Below, piece by piece: positions 9,314 to 17,096 of a DNA stretch of 64,000 bases. Every line of letters begins with the position of its first letter. Within the stretch, counting starts at the first letter, position 1. The notes under the pieces are model-generated. The model did no database searches and was not told where the DNA came from. It was given only the letters and a program-made list of their open reading frames with translations. Location: positions 1-64,000 of the forward strand of contig JBGVCG010000036.1 of the NCBI GenBank assembly GCA_045226255.1, given 5' to 3'. A program made the position numbers and the translations under genes. This DNA is from UBA1181 sp045226255. GTDB taxonomy: Bacteria; Bacteroidota; Bacteroidia; Bacteroidales; Paludibacteraceae.

Positions 9314-9925
9314 TCAATTATGCACCATCACAAAATCAGGGAAGATACAAAAACGAAGGGTGACAGACGGTCTATCCTCCACATCCGCCTCTATCGTACA
9401 TTGTTCCATATCCAACGCCTTGATGGTAATCTGCTCCCAATACTCGGGACGCAACCCTTCAAACAACTTATAGATCGCCTCCTTGGCGGACCAGCAAAGC
9501 AAAAGAGGAATTCTATCGGTGGAATCGATGATCCGTTGCTCCTCCGCACGCAGAAACTTATCCCTGACGTGGAAAATCTTATCGGAAAATTGCTCTATAT
9601 CCAAGCCCACTTCCCGGTGCGGACTAAGCAGAACAGCCGCATAACCTTTTGTATGAGAGATGCTTATGTACAAATGCTCCTCCGATAGGAAAGGTTTCCC
9701 CATTTCATCGTGGAAAACGTCACACTCATGCCCCAACGCATCCAGCAACAAGGCACGCACAGAGAGGTACTCCTGCCTCCTTTTCACCGACTTATGGCGC
9801 TCCACCTCAGACTGGTAAAGACCCTTTTTATCGGAAAAGAGGGAAAGCAGATCCTCGACAGGCTCATCCATCTTCCAAATGGAGAGGATTTCCCCGTCGG
9901 CGTTTCTGTCACAATGATAAAGCAT
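9314..9925 (-). CDS. 4'-phosphopantetheinyl transferase superfamily protein
   Basis: A 203-residue protein with the three family motifs: ISISHTKGYAAV (87-98), VGLDIEQ (106-112, with the metal-binding pair D109 and E111) and LLCWSAKEAIYK (142-153, with E149). It would transfer the phosphopantetheine arm of coenzyme A to a serine of an acyl, aryl or peptidyl carrier protein. Length and motif spacing fit the Sfp/HetI/AcpT type rather than the short AcpS type. It sits 11 bp below the gldF-like gene and 9 bp above the ATP-grasp-like gene. Whether it serves fatty-acid ACP or a secondary pathway cannot be decided here. Confidence 0.88.
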   Translation of the reverse strand: MLYHCDRNADGEILSIWKMDEPVEDLLSLFSDKKGLYQSEVERHKSVKRRQEYLSVRALLLDALGHECDVFHDEMGKPFLSEEHLYISISHTKGYAAVLLSPHREVGLDIEQFSDKIFHVRDKFLRAEEQRIIDSTDRIPLLLCWSAKEAIYKLFEGLRPEYWEQITIKALDMEQCTIEADVEDRPSVTLRFCIFPDFVMVHN

Positions 9926-9936
9926 AGGCTACGGAA

Positions 9937-10665
9937 TTATCCCTTTCTATCGATGATTTCCTTCGTGAAGAACAGGAAGATGACAATACCGATAATATAA
10001 TAGATGACGTCACGGCTATCGATCACGCCGCGGCTCATCGATTCATAATGAGCACTGATGCCCAACGAGGCGATGAAACTCTCCGTCTGTCCGTCGGACG
10101 CCATGCCGGAAACGATGTCGAACCCGATGTATGCGAAGAAGCACAACACCGCGGCCACGATGAACGAAATGATCTGATTATCCGTGAGCGAGGAGGCGAA
10201 CAGACCCACCGCCGTATAGAAAGTGGCCAGAAAGAAGAGTCCAATATAAGAGCCCCAGGTACCTCCCATGTCTATATTACCCATCGGATCGCCCAAAAGC
10301 CAAACAGACAAGAAGAAAAGCAACGTCGGCACCAAGGAGAACAAAACCAGCGCCACGCCCGCCAGATATTTAGAGAGGACGATGCTCCAACTGGAAATAG
10401 GGCGCGTCTTCAACAATTCTATGGTACCCGTCCTACGCTCCTCCGCGAAAAGACGCATAGTCACCGCCGGCACAAGGAAAAGGTAGAGCCAAGGCGCAAA
10501 GTAGAAAAGTCCGTCCATGTTGGCGTAACCATTATCCAAAATATTTTCCTCACCAGGGAAGACCCACAGGAAAAGACCCGTCAGGGCAAGAAACACGCCA
10601 ATGACGATGTACCCCATCGGAGAGGAGAAAAAATTGCAGAATTCCTTTTTAAATAATGCGAGCAT
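9937..10665 (-). CDS. gldF: Gliding-motility-type ABC transporter permease GldF
   Basis: A 242-residue membrane protein with about six transmembrane segments. The start MLALFKKEFCNFFSSPMGYI, the conserved RLFAEERRTGTIELLKTRPIS (with FAEER and GTIELL) and the S-L-T-D-N-Q-I-I-S-F-I stretch match GldF, the ABC-2-type permease of the Gld system. In gliding Bacteroidota it acts with GldA (ATPase) and GldG; in non-gliding Bacteroidales its role is unclear. gldG is usually the next gene, but here a phosphopantetheinyl transferase follows after 11 bp, so the partner is absent from the window. The divergent rpsP starts 130 bp away. Confidence 0.82.
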   Translation of the reverse strand: MLALFKKEFCNFFSSPMGYIVIGVFLALTGLFLWVFPGEENILDNGYANMDGLFYFAPWLYLFLVPAVTMRLFAEERRTGTIELLKTRPISSWSIVLSKYLAGVALVLFSLVPTLLFFLSVWLLGDPMGNIDMGGTWGSYIGLFFLATFYTAVGLFASSLTDNQIISFIVAAVLCFFAYIGFDIVSGMASDGQTESFIASLGISAHYESMSRGVIDSRDVIYYIIGIVIFLFFTKEIIDRKG

Positions 10666-10698
10666 AGCCTTTTATACCTATTTTCCTTTTTTTCAGCG

Positions 10699-10706
10699 CA
10701 AAAATA
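10699..10706 (-). promoter_or_regulatory. Possible -7 box of the gldF-like operon
   Basis: On the minus strand this reads TATTTTTG, an exact TAnnTTTG match 33 bp upstream of the GldF ATG. No TTTG element was found at the expected -33 distance, so the promoter is only suggested. Confidence 0.35.
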
Positions 10707-10739
10707 AGAAAATGTTTTTAATATTCGGAAAATTAATGC

Positions 10740-10747
10740 TACCTTTG
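10740..10747 (+). promoter_or_regulatory. -7 box of the rpsP promoter
   Basis: TACCTTTG matches TAnnTTTG exactly, 48 bp before the rpsP ATG. The -33 region is a plain T run (10715-10719). The expected start site near 10754 would leave a leader of roughly 40 nt. Confidence 0.6.
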
Positions 10748-10795
10748 CGCCGCTTTTTAAGCGAAAGAAGTTTAACAAATTATTAATTAAAAAGA

Positions 10796-11374
10796 ATGGC
10801 AACCAAAATTAGATTGCAAAGACACGGCCGCAAGGGGTACGCGTATTACCACATCGTCGTAGCAGATAGCAGGGCACCACGTGATGGTAAGTACATTGAG
10901 AGAATCGGATCATACAATCCGAACACAAATCCTGCTACAGTTGACTTAAACTTCGACAGAGCATTGTACTGGGTAATGACCGGTGCACAGCCAACTGACA
11001 CAACAAGAAACCTTTTGAGCGACAAGGGTGTATACCTGAAGAAGCACTTGTTGGGTGGCGTTAAGAAGGGCGCATTCAAGGAGGAAGAGGTTGAGAAGAG
11101 ATTCCAAGCTTGGTTGAACGAGAAGGAGAAGAAGAACAACGCTATCGTTACAGAGCAGAACACGAAGAAGATTGCATCCGCCAAGAAACGTTTGGAGGAG
11201 GAGCAAGCTATCAACAAGACTAAGTCTGAGGCTCTCGCTAAGAAGAGAGCTGAGGCTGCAGCAGCACTTGAGGCAGCAGCCAAGGAAGCAGCGGCAGAGG
11301 CAGCTGAGGCAATCGCCGAGGCAGAGGCTCCAGCAGCTGAGGCTCCAGCCACTGAAGAGAAGGCAGCTGAGTAA
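10796..11374 (+). CDS. rpsP: 30S ribosomal protein S16 with Ala/Glu-rich C-terminal tail
   Basis: A 192-residue protein. The first 85 or so residues are a standard S16 (MATKIRLQRHGRKGYAYYHI, ADSRAPRDGKYIERIGSYNP, YWVMTGAQPTDTTRNLLSDKG). S16 helps assemble the 30S body. Typical bacterial S16 is about 80-90 residues; the remaining 100 here form a charged then Ala/Glu-rich helix-like tail ending in AEAPAAEAPATEEKAAE. Extended S16 proteins are known in Bacteroidetes. Its codon choice (many GAG, GCT, AAG) fits a highly expressed gene. The gene stands alone between a consensus promoter and a strong terminator. Confidence 0.97.
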   Translation: MATKIRLQRHGRKGYAYYHIVVADSRAPRDGKYIERIGSYNPNTNPATVDLNFDRALYWVMTGAQPTDTTRNLLSDKGVYLKKHLLGGVKKGAFKEEEVEKRFQAWLNEKEKKNNAIVTEQNTKKIASAKKRLEEEQAINKTKSEALAKKRAEAAAALEAAAKEAAAEAAEAIAEAEAPAAEAPATEEKAAE

Positions 11375-11396
11375 ATAGCAGACCTTTATGCAACAA

Positions 11397-11429
11397 AAGA
11401 GACATCCGTGATACGGGTGTCTCTTTTTT
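11397..11429 (+). terminator. Rho-independent terminator of rpsP
   Basis: Arms AAGAGACA-T-CCGT and ACGG-G-TGTCTCTT pair over 13 bp with one T.G wobble and a 3-nt loop (hairpin 11397-11425), ending in a run of six T (11424-11429). It starts 22 bp after the rpsP stop. Confidence 0.93.
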
Positions 11430-11624
11430 AATTTTGAATTATGAATTACAGTTTATGGTGTAATCAATTACGAATTGAAAGGATCTATCGTCTGTGAGTC
11501 AACGTGTTTATAGATTTATTTTATTAAACTATAAATCAATATCTTACAAACTATTTAAACAAATACTTTCACGTGGGGGCAAATAGATTCTTTCCACTTT
11601 CCCTCGAAAAAACTCTAACATTTA

Positions 11625-11656
11625 TTTGCAATTCTTAAATAAAATTAGTAATATTG
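11625..11656 (+). promoter_or_regulatory. Probable promoter of the small membrane-protein gene
   Basis: TTTG at 11625-11628, a 20-bp spacer, then TAATATTG at 11649-11656, one mismatch from TAnnTTTG. The expected start site is near 11663, giving a leader of about 70 nt before the ATG at 11731. The stretch 11430-11624 before it shows nothing recognisable. Confidence 0.45.
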
Positions 11657-11730
11657 TATATGGAAGTCGGAAACAAATAAAAACGGCTTCGCAAAATGGA
11701 ACTTTATTATTAACTAAAAATTTATGTATT

Positions 11731-11900
11731 ATGACACTTTCAGCTCCTAAACAAATCATTTGGGTTATAGCCGTAATTCTCGGCGTATTGGGCATTTTAA
11801 GTTATTTTGTAGCGATTCCTTTCGTTTCAGCCAACGGTTTTGGTTCGTAAGCGCTGCGTTCGCATTATTGGCTATAGCAACACTCGTGAAAGGGCTGTAA
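11731..11900 (+). pseudogene. Small two-helix membrane protein gene with a one-base frameshift
   Basis: The ATG at 11731 opens a 39-residue frame, MTLSAPKQIIWVIAVILGVL then GILSYFVAIPFVSANGF-GS, that stops at 11848-11850. The adjacent frame continues without a break as W-FVSAAFALLAIATLVKGL and stops at 11898-11900. Joined at the T4 run (11838-11841) the two halves give a 56-residue protein with two hydrophobic helices and a Lys-Gly-Leu end, a shape I recall for small conserved Bacteroidota membrane proteins. One extra T in the run would restore the frame. A likely promoter lies upstream and a perfect terminator follows 25 bp after the second stop, so the unit is intact apart from the shift. 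Explanations: real mutation, consensus error in a homopolymer, or slippage. Function unknown. Confidence 0.65.
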
Positions 11901-11924
11901 GCAGTCATTACGTGTTTGACATAG

Positions 11925-11954
11925 AGGGGGAAAGCCGAAAACTTTCCCCCTTTG
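11925..11954 (+). terminator. Terminator of the small membrane-protein gene
   Basis: Perfect 10-bp arms AGGGGGAAAG (11925-11934) and CTTTCCCCCT (11942-11951) with a 7-nt loop, followed by T residues. It lies 25 bp past the end of the restored reading frame. Confidence 0.88.
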
Positions 11955-12048
11955 TTGTACATATCTTTCCCCTATTTTTAAAGAGCAACCCATGTTTTTG
12001 AAAAAAAAACACTATTGGAAAAGGAAAAGACATATTTGATTGATTGTT

Positions 12049-12081
12049 TTTGGGAATGACACAAGGAAAAACTTACATTTG
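12049..12081 (+). promoter_or_regulatory. Promoter of the first CotH-domain protein
   Basis: TTTG at 12049-12052, a 21-bp spacer, then TACATTTG at 12074-12081: a full match to the Bacteroidetes -33/-7 pattern. The predicted start site near 12088 leaves about 35 nt of leader before the ATG at 12123 and excludes the upstream TTG at 12084 as start codon. Confidence 0.75.
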
Positions 12082-12122
12082 TATTGGTAAACCATACATA
12101 CAGTTTTTTAAAGCTTAATATC

Positions 12123-15100
12123 ATGAAATTAAAGAATTACTTATTATTAACGGCATGGATGGCAGGTCCCGCATTCGCATCGATTCATATCAATGAAATC
12201 ATGGTGCGAAACTCATCCTTCAAAGTCAACGAGGACTTCAACTTCGTTGGATGGGTGGAACTATATAACTCGGGGGACGAAATAGTCGATTTGAGCAACT
12301 GCTTCTTCTCCGACTCGGAGTCTGATATATACAAATGGCAAAATCGCGCTAACAACTCCCAAATTGAGCCCAAGGGTTACGCCATCTTCTATTTTGATGA
12401 AGAAGATAAAACCAACCACGCTAACTTCAAGTTGGATAGCGATGGCGGTACACTAATCCTTTCTGACCAAAACGGACGGTTGTTGGACAAAGTAACTTAT
12501 CCAAAACCTTTCAGAAACGCCTCTTACGGAAGAACTCAGGACGGAGGATCTAACATGGCCCACTTCGTCACACCTACCATGGAGGCATCGAACAACAATT
12601 CGACTCCTGCGACGGACCAAACCGCCGCACCTGAATTCAGTTTGGAAGGAGGATTCTACTCTAACGCACAAACGGTTCGAATCTTCGCTGACGATGCCAA
12701 TGCAAGGATTTACTACACGACGGACGGTAAAGAACCGACCATCAACTCCATGCAATACTCCTCCCCTATCTCAATCAACACGACCACGCCTCTGCGTGCC
12801 ATTGCTGTCGTAAATGGGGAAGTCGCCAGTGACATCACAACCGCAACTTACTTCATCGGCATCAACAACATACCTACCTCCATAAAGGTAGTGTCTTTGG
12901 TGACAGACCGTGACTACGTATACGGAGATGAGTTGGGTGCATTGGTTGTGGGTCGAAACGGAGCAACGGTTCCTTCCAATTGTGGAGCCATGGATAGAAC
13001 AGCCAACTACATGAACGATTGGGATCGCCCTTGCAACTTCGAGTTGTATGACGAAAACAAGAAGACCATGGCCAACCAAGAGGTGAAAATCAGCACATTC
13101 GGAGCCTGCTCACGTACAAAAGCCATCAAGTCAATGGCCGTCAAAGCAAGCAAGGCGGTTGGAAACAACAAATTCGACTGCGCAATATTCAGAGAGAAAC
13201 CTGCCCTGAAATGGAAAGGCATTGTACTCCGTAACTCGGGTAACGACTTCGGAAGAATGTTGTTCAGGGATGGTTACATCCAAACCGTGGCGGCTTCCGG
13301 CATGGATCTTGACCACCAAGCCTACGAACCAACCGTGGTCTTCATGAACGGTGAATACTATGCCATGTTGGGTATGCGCGAACGTACTAACAAGGACTTC
13401 GTATACTCCAACTACGGACTAAAAGAGGAGGATTTCTGCATCCAAATCACCTCTAAGACCGGAACCGGAGAATGTGATGACTTCCAACAAGTTAAGAACA
13501 TCGCCAATAGCGCCAGCTCCGCCGATGCTTTCAGCAAGATCGACGAGATCATCGACGTGGACGAGTTCCTGAACTACATGATGACGGAAATATACATCTT
13601 CAACAAGGACTGGGCCGACAACAACAACAAGGCCTGGAAACGCAACGAGAACGGCAAGTGGCGCTGGATCCTTTACGACACAGAATACTCCACTTCTTTG
13701 TATGAGGAGAATATGACGGGTAACGGATTCACTTCTAATGCGAACAAACTTACTTACTTGAGCCAATTGATTAAGAATCCGGAAATGAGCAGACGTCTCA
13801 TGACGAAATTTGTCGCCCACGCTGGTACTACTTTCGGGGCGGAGAACACTGCCTATATCCTGGACAGTATGATAACCATCTTGAATAAGGAAGCGGACTA
13901 CTTCAGGAACTTCCTCGCACAGAAGAACATCAAGGAAACATCCTTGACATGGAGGGATGAGTCCATGAAGGTGCGCAACTTCCTTGTCGCAAGACAAAAT
14001 GTGGTGTTCGATCATGTATCCAGCGCATTGAACTACGGTTCTCCTGTGCCTCTGAGAATCTACTCCGAAATCCCTGGCGCATCCTACTTGCTGAACGGAT
14101 TGGAGCCTATCAACAAGAGCGACTTCAGAAGCAAATACTTCTCTGGTTCTCAAATATCCGTAAAGGCGATAGCTCCTATAGGCTACAAATTCAAGAACTG
14201 GGAAGTTTGTAGGGAAAGCTACATCATCAACACGAACGATTCTTGGAAGTATCTCTACTTGAGCGACTCCGTAAGCACCCCTTACAATTGGAAAGAGAGT
14301 TCGTTCGACGACTCCAGCTGGGAATCCGGAGAGGCTCCTCTTGGCGGTAATATGTCCTACTACGTGAAGACTAACGTCACTGGTAACGGCGGTAGTACTT
14401 GGGGCGGAGACTGGACTGGTGGCATGGGTGACTGGACCGGTGGCATGGGTGATTGGACCGGCGGAAACAACAACGGTGGTAACAACAACGGCGATAACAA
14501 CGGTGGTAACAACGGAAACTGGACCGGCGGAAATAACAATGGCGATAACAACGGTGGTAACAATGGAAACTGGACCGGCGGAAACAACAACGGAAACTGG
14601 ACTGGTGGAAACAACGGCAACAATTGGAACACTGGTGGCAACATGGGCATCCAACCTGCTCCCGGAGATGGCATCGGCGGTGGTGGTATCGGTGGCATTG
14701 GCGGTGGTGGCATTGGCGGCATCGGTGGTGGCGATTGGGGCGGATTCGGCATGACACAAGCCGCAAAGACCATCTACCTGAGGAAAGAATTTAACATCAA
14801 CAACCTCAACGCCATGGACGACGAAATCCAGTGTCTGGCTCACATCGGCGACGGAGCTATCATCTATCTCAACGGCAAAGAGATTTACCGTTACAACTTA
14901 AGTGGCAATGTAACCGACACAACTAGAGCAGAATACGAGATGGACTCTTACGCCACGGTATCTTTCAAAATCCGCAGAAGCGACCTCTCCCAAGGAAGAA
15001 ACGTGATCGCAGTGGAATTGCATAGCGCTAAGAACTCCGCTTCCGTAGCGTTCGACCTCTCCATGCTGGATGAAAAGACTGGAGTGACATCCAACAGTAC

Positions 15101-15932
15101 ATCTAACAATGAGGAATACACCGGCAACGTAAACGACGCTTGTGTGCTCCGTGCAGTATTCGAGAAGGACGGCAACTCAAACGCTTACGACAAACTTTAC
15201 ATCAACGAGGTGTGCGCCGCCAACAAACAGTATGTGGACGAGTTCCGCCAAGACGAGGACTGGATCGAAATCTATAACGATGGCAACGAGCCTGTTGATT
15301 TAGGTGGCATGTACCTTTCCGACAAACGTAAAACATTGGATCGTTTCATGATTCCAACAGGCAATCCTGCAAAAACGACCATACCTGCCAAGGGATACCT
15401 CGTATTCTGGGCGGATGCGGACTCTTCCGACCAAGGTCCTCTGCATACGAACTTTGAGCTTGCGAAAGACAAGGAGCAGACAATTTCATTGAGCAGGAAA
15501 GTAAACGGCACAATAACCGTCATCGACTCCATCCGCTACAAACCTCACACGGACGGAGAGTCATACAGTCGTTTCTCCTATAGCAGTAATGGTTCATGGG
15601 CTATCACTTCCCGCCCAACATACGCCAAGAAGAACGCTTACTATCCATTGTTGACATCCACAGAAACAGGAGGACACAACTTGGTTGAGAATAATGAATC
15701 GGGTACTCCTGCCCTCCATATCTTCCCTAATCCAACTACGGATTATCTCTGGATCGCCATAAACGGAGAAAAGGCGGATGTGCTCATTGCGGACATGACA
15801 GGTCGTATACTGCTCTCCAAGAGTGTGAAGAACGGCTCTAGCATCTATGTAGGCAACTTGGAGAACAACGTATACATCATGACGATTTCCATCAACGGCA
15901 CAACTTACCAAACTAAGTTCGTGAAGTTGTAA
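12123..15932 (+). CDS. Secreted CotH-kinase/lamin-tail protein with Gly-Asn-Trp repeat and T9SS type-A signal
   Basis: A 1269-residue protein; the ATG at 12123 begins a signal peptide (MKLKNYLLLTAWMAGPAFA) and fits the promoter. Domains in order: lamin-tail domain (about 18-145, INEIMVRNSS, WVELYNSGDEIVDL); chitobiase-C-like domain (about 170-245, YYTTDGKEPT); CotH region (about 255-600, with NFELYDENKK, LRNSGNDF, MNGEYYAMLGMRERTNKDF and WRWILYDTEYS); a galactose-binding-like domain split by a Gly/Asn/Trp-rich insert (insert about 752-878; flanks FDDSSWESGEAPLGG and DGAIIYLNGKEIYR); second lamin-tail domain (1024-1139); type-A sorting domain (1192-1269, FPNPTTDYLWIAING). CotH proteins include atypical protein kinases; kinase activity here is not proven. 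Exported by T9SS to the surface or medium. Confidence 0.9.
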   Translation: MKLKNYLLLTAWMAGPAFASIHINEIMVRNSSFKVNEDFNFVGWVELYNSGDEIVDLSNCFFSDSESDIYKWQNRANNSQIEPKGYAIFYFDEEDKTNHANFKLDSDGGTLILSDQNGRLLDKVTYPKPFRNASYGRTQDGGSNMAHFVTPTMEASNNNSTPATDQTAAPEFSLEGGFYSNAQTVRIFADDANARIYYTTDGKEPTINSMQYSSPISINTTTPLRAIAVVNGEVASDITTATYFIGINNIPTSIKVVSLVTDRDYVYGDELGALVVGRNGATVPSNCGAMDRTANYMNDWDRPCNFELYDENKKTMANQEVKISTFGACSRTKAIKSMAVKASKAVGNNKFDCAIFREKPALKWKGIVLRNSGNDFGRMLFRDGYIQTVAASGMDLDHQAYEPTVVFMNGEYYAMLGMRERTNKDFVYSNYGLKEEDFCIQITSKTGTGECDDFQQVKNIANSASSADAFSKIDEIIDVDEFLNYMMTEIYIFNKDWADNNNKAWKRNENGKWRWILYDTEYSTSLYEENMTGNGFTSNANKLTYLSQLIKNPEMSRRLMTKFVAHAGTTFGAENTAYILDSMITILNKEADYFRNFLAQKNIKETSLTWRDESMKVRNFLVARQNVVFDHVSSALNYGSPVPLRIYSEIPGASYLLNGLEPINKSDFRSKYFSGSQISVKAIAPIGYKFKNWEVCRESYIINTNDSWKYLYLSDSVSTPYNWKESSFDDSSWESGEAPLGGNMSYYVKTNVTGNGGSTWGGDWTGGMGDWTGGMGDWTGGNNNGGNNNGDNNGGNNGNWTGGNNNGDNNGGNNGNWTGGNNNGNWTGGNNGNNWNTGGNMGIQPAPGDGIGGGGIGGIGGGGIGGIGGGDWGGFGMTQAAKTIYLRKEFNINNLNAMDDEIQCLAHIGDGAIIYLNGKEIYRYNLSGNVTDTTRAEYEMDSYATVSFKIRRSDLSQGRNVIAVELHSAKNSASVAFDLSMLDEKTGVTSNSTSNNEEYTGNVNDACVLRAVFEKDGNSNAYDKLYINEVCAANKQYVDEFRQDEDWIEIYNDGNEPVDLGGMYLSDKRKTLDRFMIPTGNPAKTTIPAKGYLVFWADADSSDQGPLHTNFELAKDKEQTISLSRKVNGTITVIDSIRYKPHTDGESYSRFSYSSNGSWAITSRPTYAKKNAYYPLLTSTETGGHNLVENNESGTPALHIFPNPTTDYLWIAINGEKADVLIADMTGRILLSKSVKNGSSIYVGNLENNVYIMTISINGTTYQTKFVKL
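14380..14757 (+). repeat. In-frame Gly/Asn/Trp low-complexity repeat inside the CotH-domain gene
   Basis: About 126 codons made of W-T-G-G-M-G-D, W-T-G-G-N-N-N-G and D-N-N-G-G-N-N-G units, ending in G-G-I-G-G-I stretches. At the DNA level a 44-nt block at 14490-14533 recurs at 14541-14584 with one mismatch, a 51-bp period (17 codons). Such repeats often vary in copy number. Confidence 0.9.
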
Positions 15933-15953
15933 ACACAAAAAAACAACAAAAGA

Positions 15954-15987
15954 AAAAGCACTCATGAGAAATCATGGGTGCTTTTTT
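15954..15987 (+). terminator. Terminator of the first CotH-domain gene
   Basis: Arms AAAAGCACTCATGA and TCATGGGTGCTTTT pair over 14 bp with one wobble and a GAAA loop (15954-15985), followed by T residues. It starts 21 bp after the stop codon. Confidence 0.92.
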
Positions 15988-16010
15988 ATAACTAATAACT
16001 ATGAAACGAG

Positions 16011-16922
16011 TCAGGCTAACAAGCCTGCTCTCCTACGCATATTCTCCTTTATGTTTTCCGCATACAACCATGTATCCGCGAAGTGCAGATTTCCCCAAGG
16101 GAAAGGCTCCTTGAGGCTCTCGTTGTAACACACCTTCGGATCCACCTCCCCACAAACGAGCAAATGCTCCTCTATCCGCACGCTAGTATACCCCGGCGTG
16201 GTTTTGTAGGACTGTGTTTTCTTGTCGTAACGGACAATGCCTTTATGCAATCCTGCCGGAGCTGTAGCACCATCAGTGCGCCAATTCAACGGGTTTATGC
16301 AGACCACAGTGTCAGCGAACAAGGGAGACTTTCCTTCCAACGATGTCACGGAATTGTAGGAAACCACTACTCCCCTATCCGTCTCGCCCAGAGCAGGTTT
16401 GATCCGATGGGGGAATTTATCCAAATCCTTTTCTGTGATCTCATAGCCCATCAAGTAGGCTGCAATCATCAAGTCGTATTGTTTGTCTGTCATACCATGT
16501 TTCAGCAACTCCAACAACATCTGGGAGCCTTGGCTATGCCCCAATAGGATGAAGGGCCGTCCGTTGTTGAATGTGCGCATGTAATACTGGAAAGCACGCC
16601 TCACGTCCGTCGCGGAGAGCTTCGCCCTGAACTTACGCTCCGTATTGCTCATGGCAAACACTTTCGTCGTCATCTGACGGTAATAGGGAGCAAAGAAATT
16701 AAAGTCTTCCGCCGCATAAACGGTTTTATTGTACAATTGATTCTTCCTTGCCGCATTCCGCACTTCAACCCTGCTGATATCCGTATAAGTGGGCACACTT
16801 CCTCGGTTCGTGAGCGGTTCGGAATTGATGGTGGGATAAATGTAAAATATATCTACCGGTTTTCCTTTGTATTGCGTCGTGGATTCAAACCAATACTTTT
16901 CAATTGAATATCTGGGTCTCAT
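16011..16922 (-). CDS. DUF3089 alpha/beta-hydrolase-like protein
   Basis: A 303-residue protein with no obvious signal peptide. DUF3089 features include FYIYPTINSEP (26-36), the FAPYYRQM motif (77-84) and the nucleophile elbow GHSQGSQ (128-134, Ser130), with downstream Asp/His candidates in the C-terminal third (CGEVDPKVCYNE, GNLHFADTWLY). Serine-hydrolase activity is plausible; the substrate is unknown. Residues 64-71 (YNKTVYAA) and the rest read without interruption. It is a single-gene unit on the minus strand with its own promoter (16945-16972). The CotH gene converges on it, with the terminator of that gene about 24 bp from its 3' end. Confidence 0.85.
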   Translation of the reverse strand: MRPRYSIEKYWFESTTQYKGKPVDIFYIYPTINSEPLTNRGSVPTYTDISRVEVRNAARKNQLYNKTVYAAEDFNFFAPYYRQMTTKVFAMSNTERKFRAKLSATDVRRAFQYYMRTFNNGRPFILLGHSQGSQMLLELLKHGMTDKQYDLMIAAYLMGYEITEKDLDKFPHRIKPALGETDRGVVVSYNSVTSLEGKSPLFADTVVCINPLNWRTDGATAPAGLHKGIVRYDKKTQSYKTTPGYTSVRIEEHLLVCGEVDPKVCYNESLKEPFPWGNLHFADTWLYAENIKENMRRRAGLLA

Positions 16923-16944
16923 ATTGACGGTTCAAATGTGGACA

Positions 16945-16975
16945 CAAAGATAGCACCTTTTCGGCACGACGCAAG
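16945..16975 (-). promoter_or_regulatory. Promoter of the DUF3089 gene
   Basis: Minus-strand TATCTTTG (16945-16952) is an exact -7 box. CTTG at 16972-16975, 19 bp upstream, is an acceptable -33 element. The ATG (16922) lies 22 bp downstream of the -7 box. Confidence 0.6.
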
Positions 16976-17039
16976 ACGTACGCAAGGGTTTTGAGACATC
17001 GAAACATCCTCTATCCCAGAAGGTATTTTCCTCCCAAAC

Positions 17040-17070
17040 AAAAAGAGGACAACCTTTCGGATGCCCTCTT
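17040..17070 (-). terminator. Terminator of the CotH2-gmd-fcl transcript
   Basis: On the minus strand, arms AAGAGGGCATCC and GGTTGTCCTCTT pair over 12 positions around a GAAA loop, with one wobble and one T-T mismatch (17043-17070), followed by a T run (17044 to 17040). It begins 26 bp beyond the fcl stop codon. Confidence 0.85.
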
Positions 17071-17096
17071 CTATTCTTATGAAAAACATATGTCAC

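Noticed and set aside
11429..11436. TAATTTTG as a promoter -7 box
   Set aside because: It falls at the end of the rpsP terminator and has no TTTG at the right distance.
11838..11841. Programmed -1 frameshift as the preferred explanation for the small membrane gene
   Set aside because: The T4 run allows slippage, but no stimulatory pseudoknot or stem is close downstream, and a homopolymer error or mutation is simpler.
13419..14843. 474-codon minus-strand open frame opposite the CotH gene, plus the 137-codon Pro-rich frame at 14360-14773
   Set aside because: They lie antisense to a protein with clear domains, and their composition is the complement of its Gly/Asn/Trp repeat and codon pattern.
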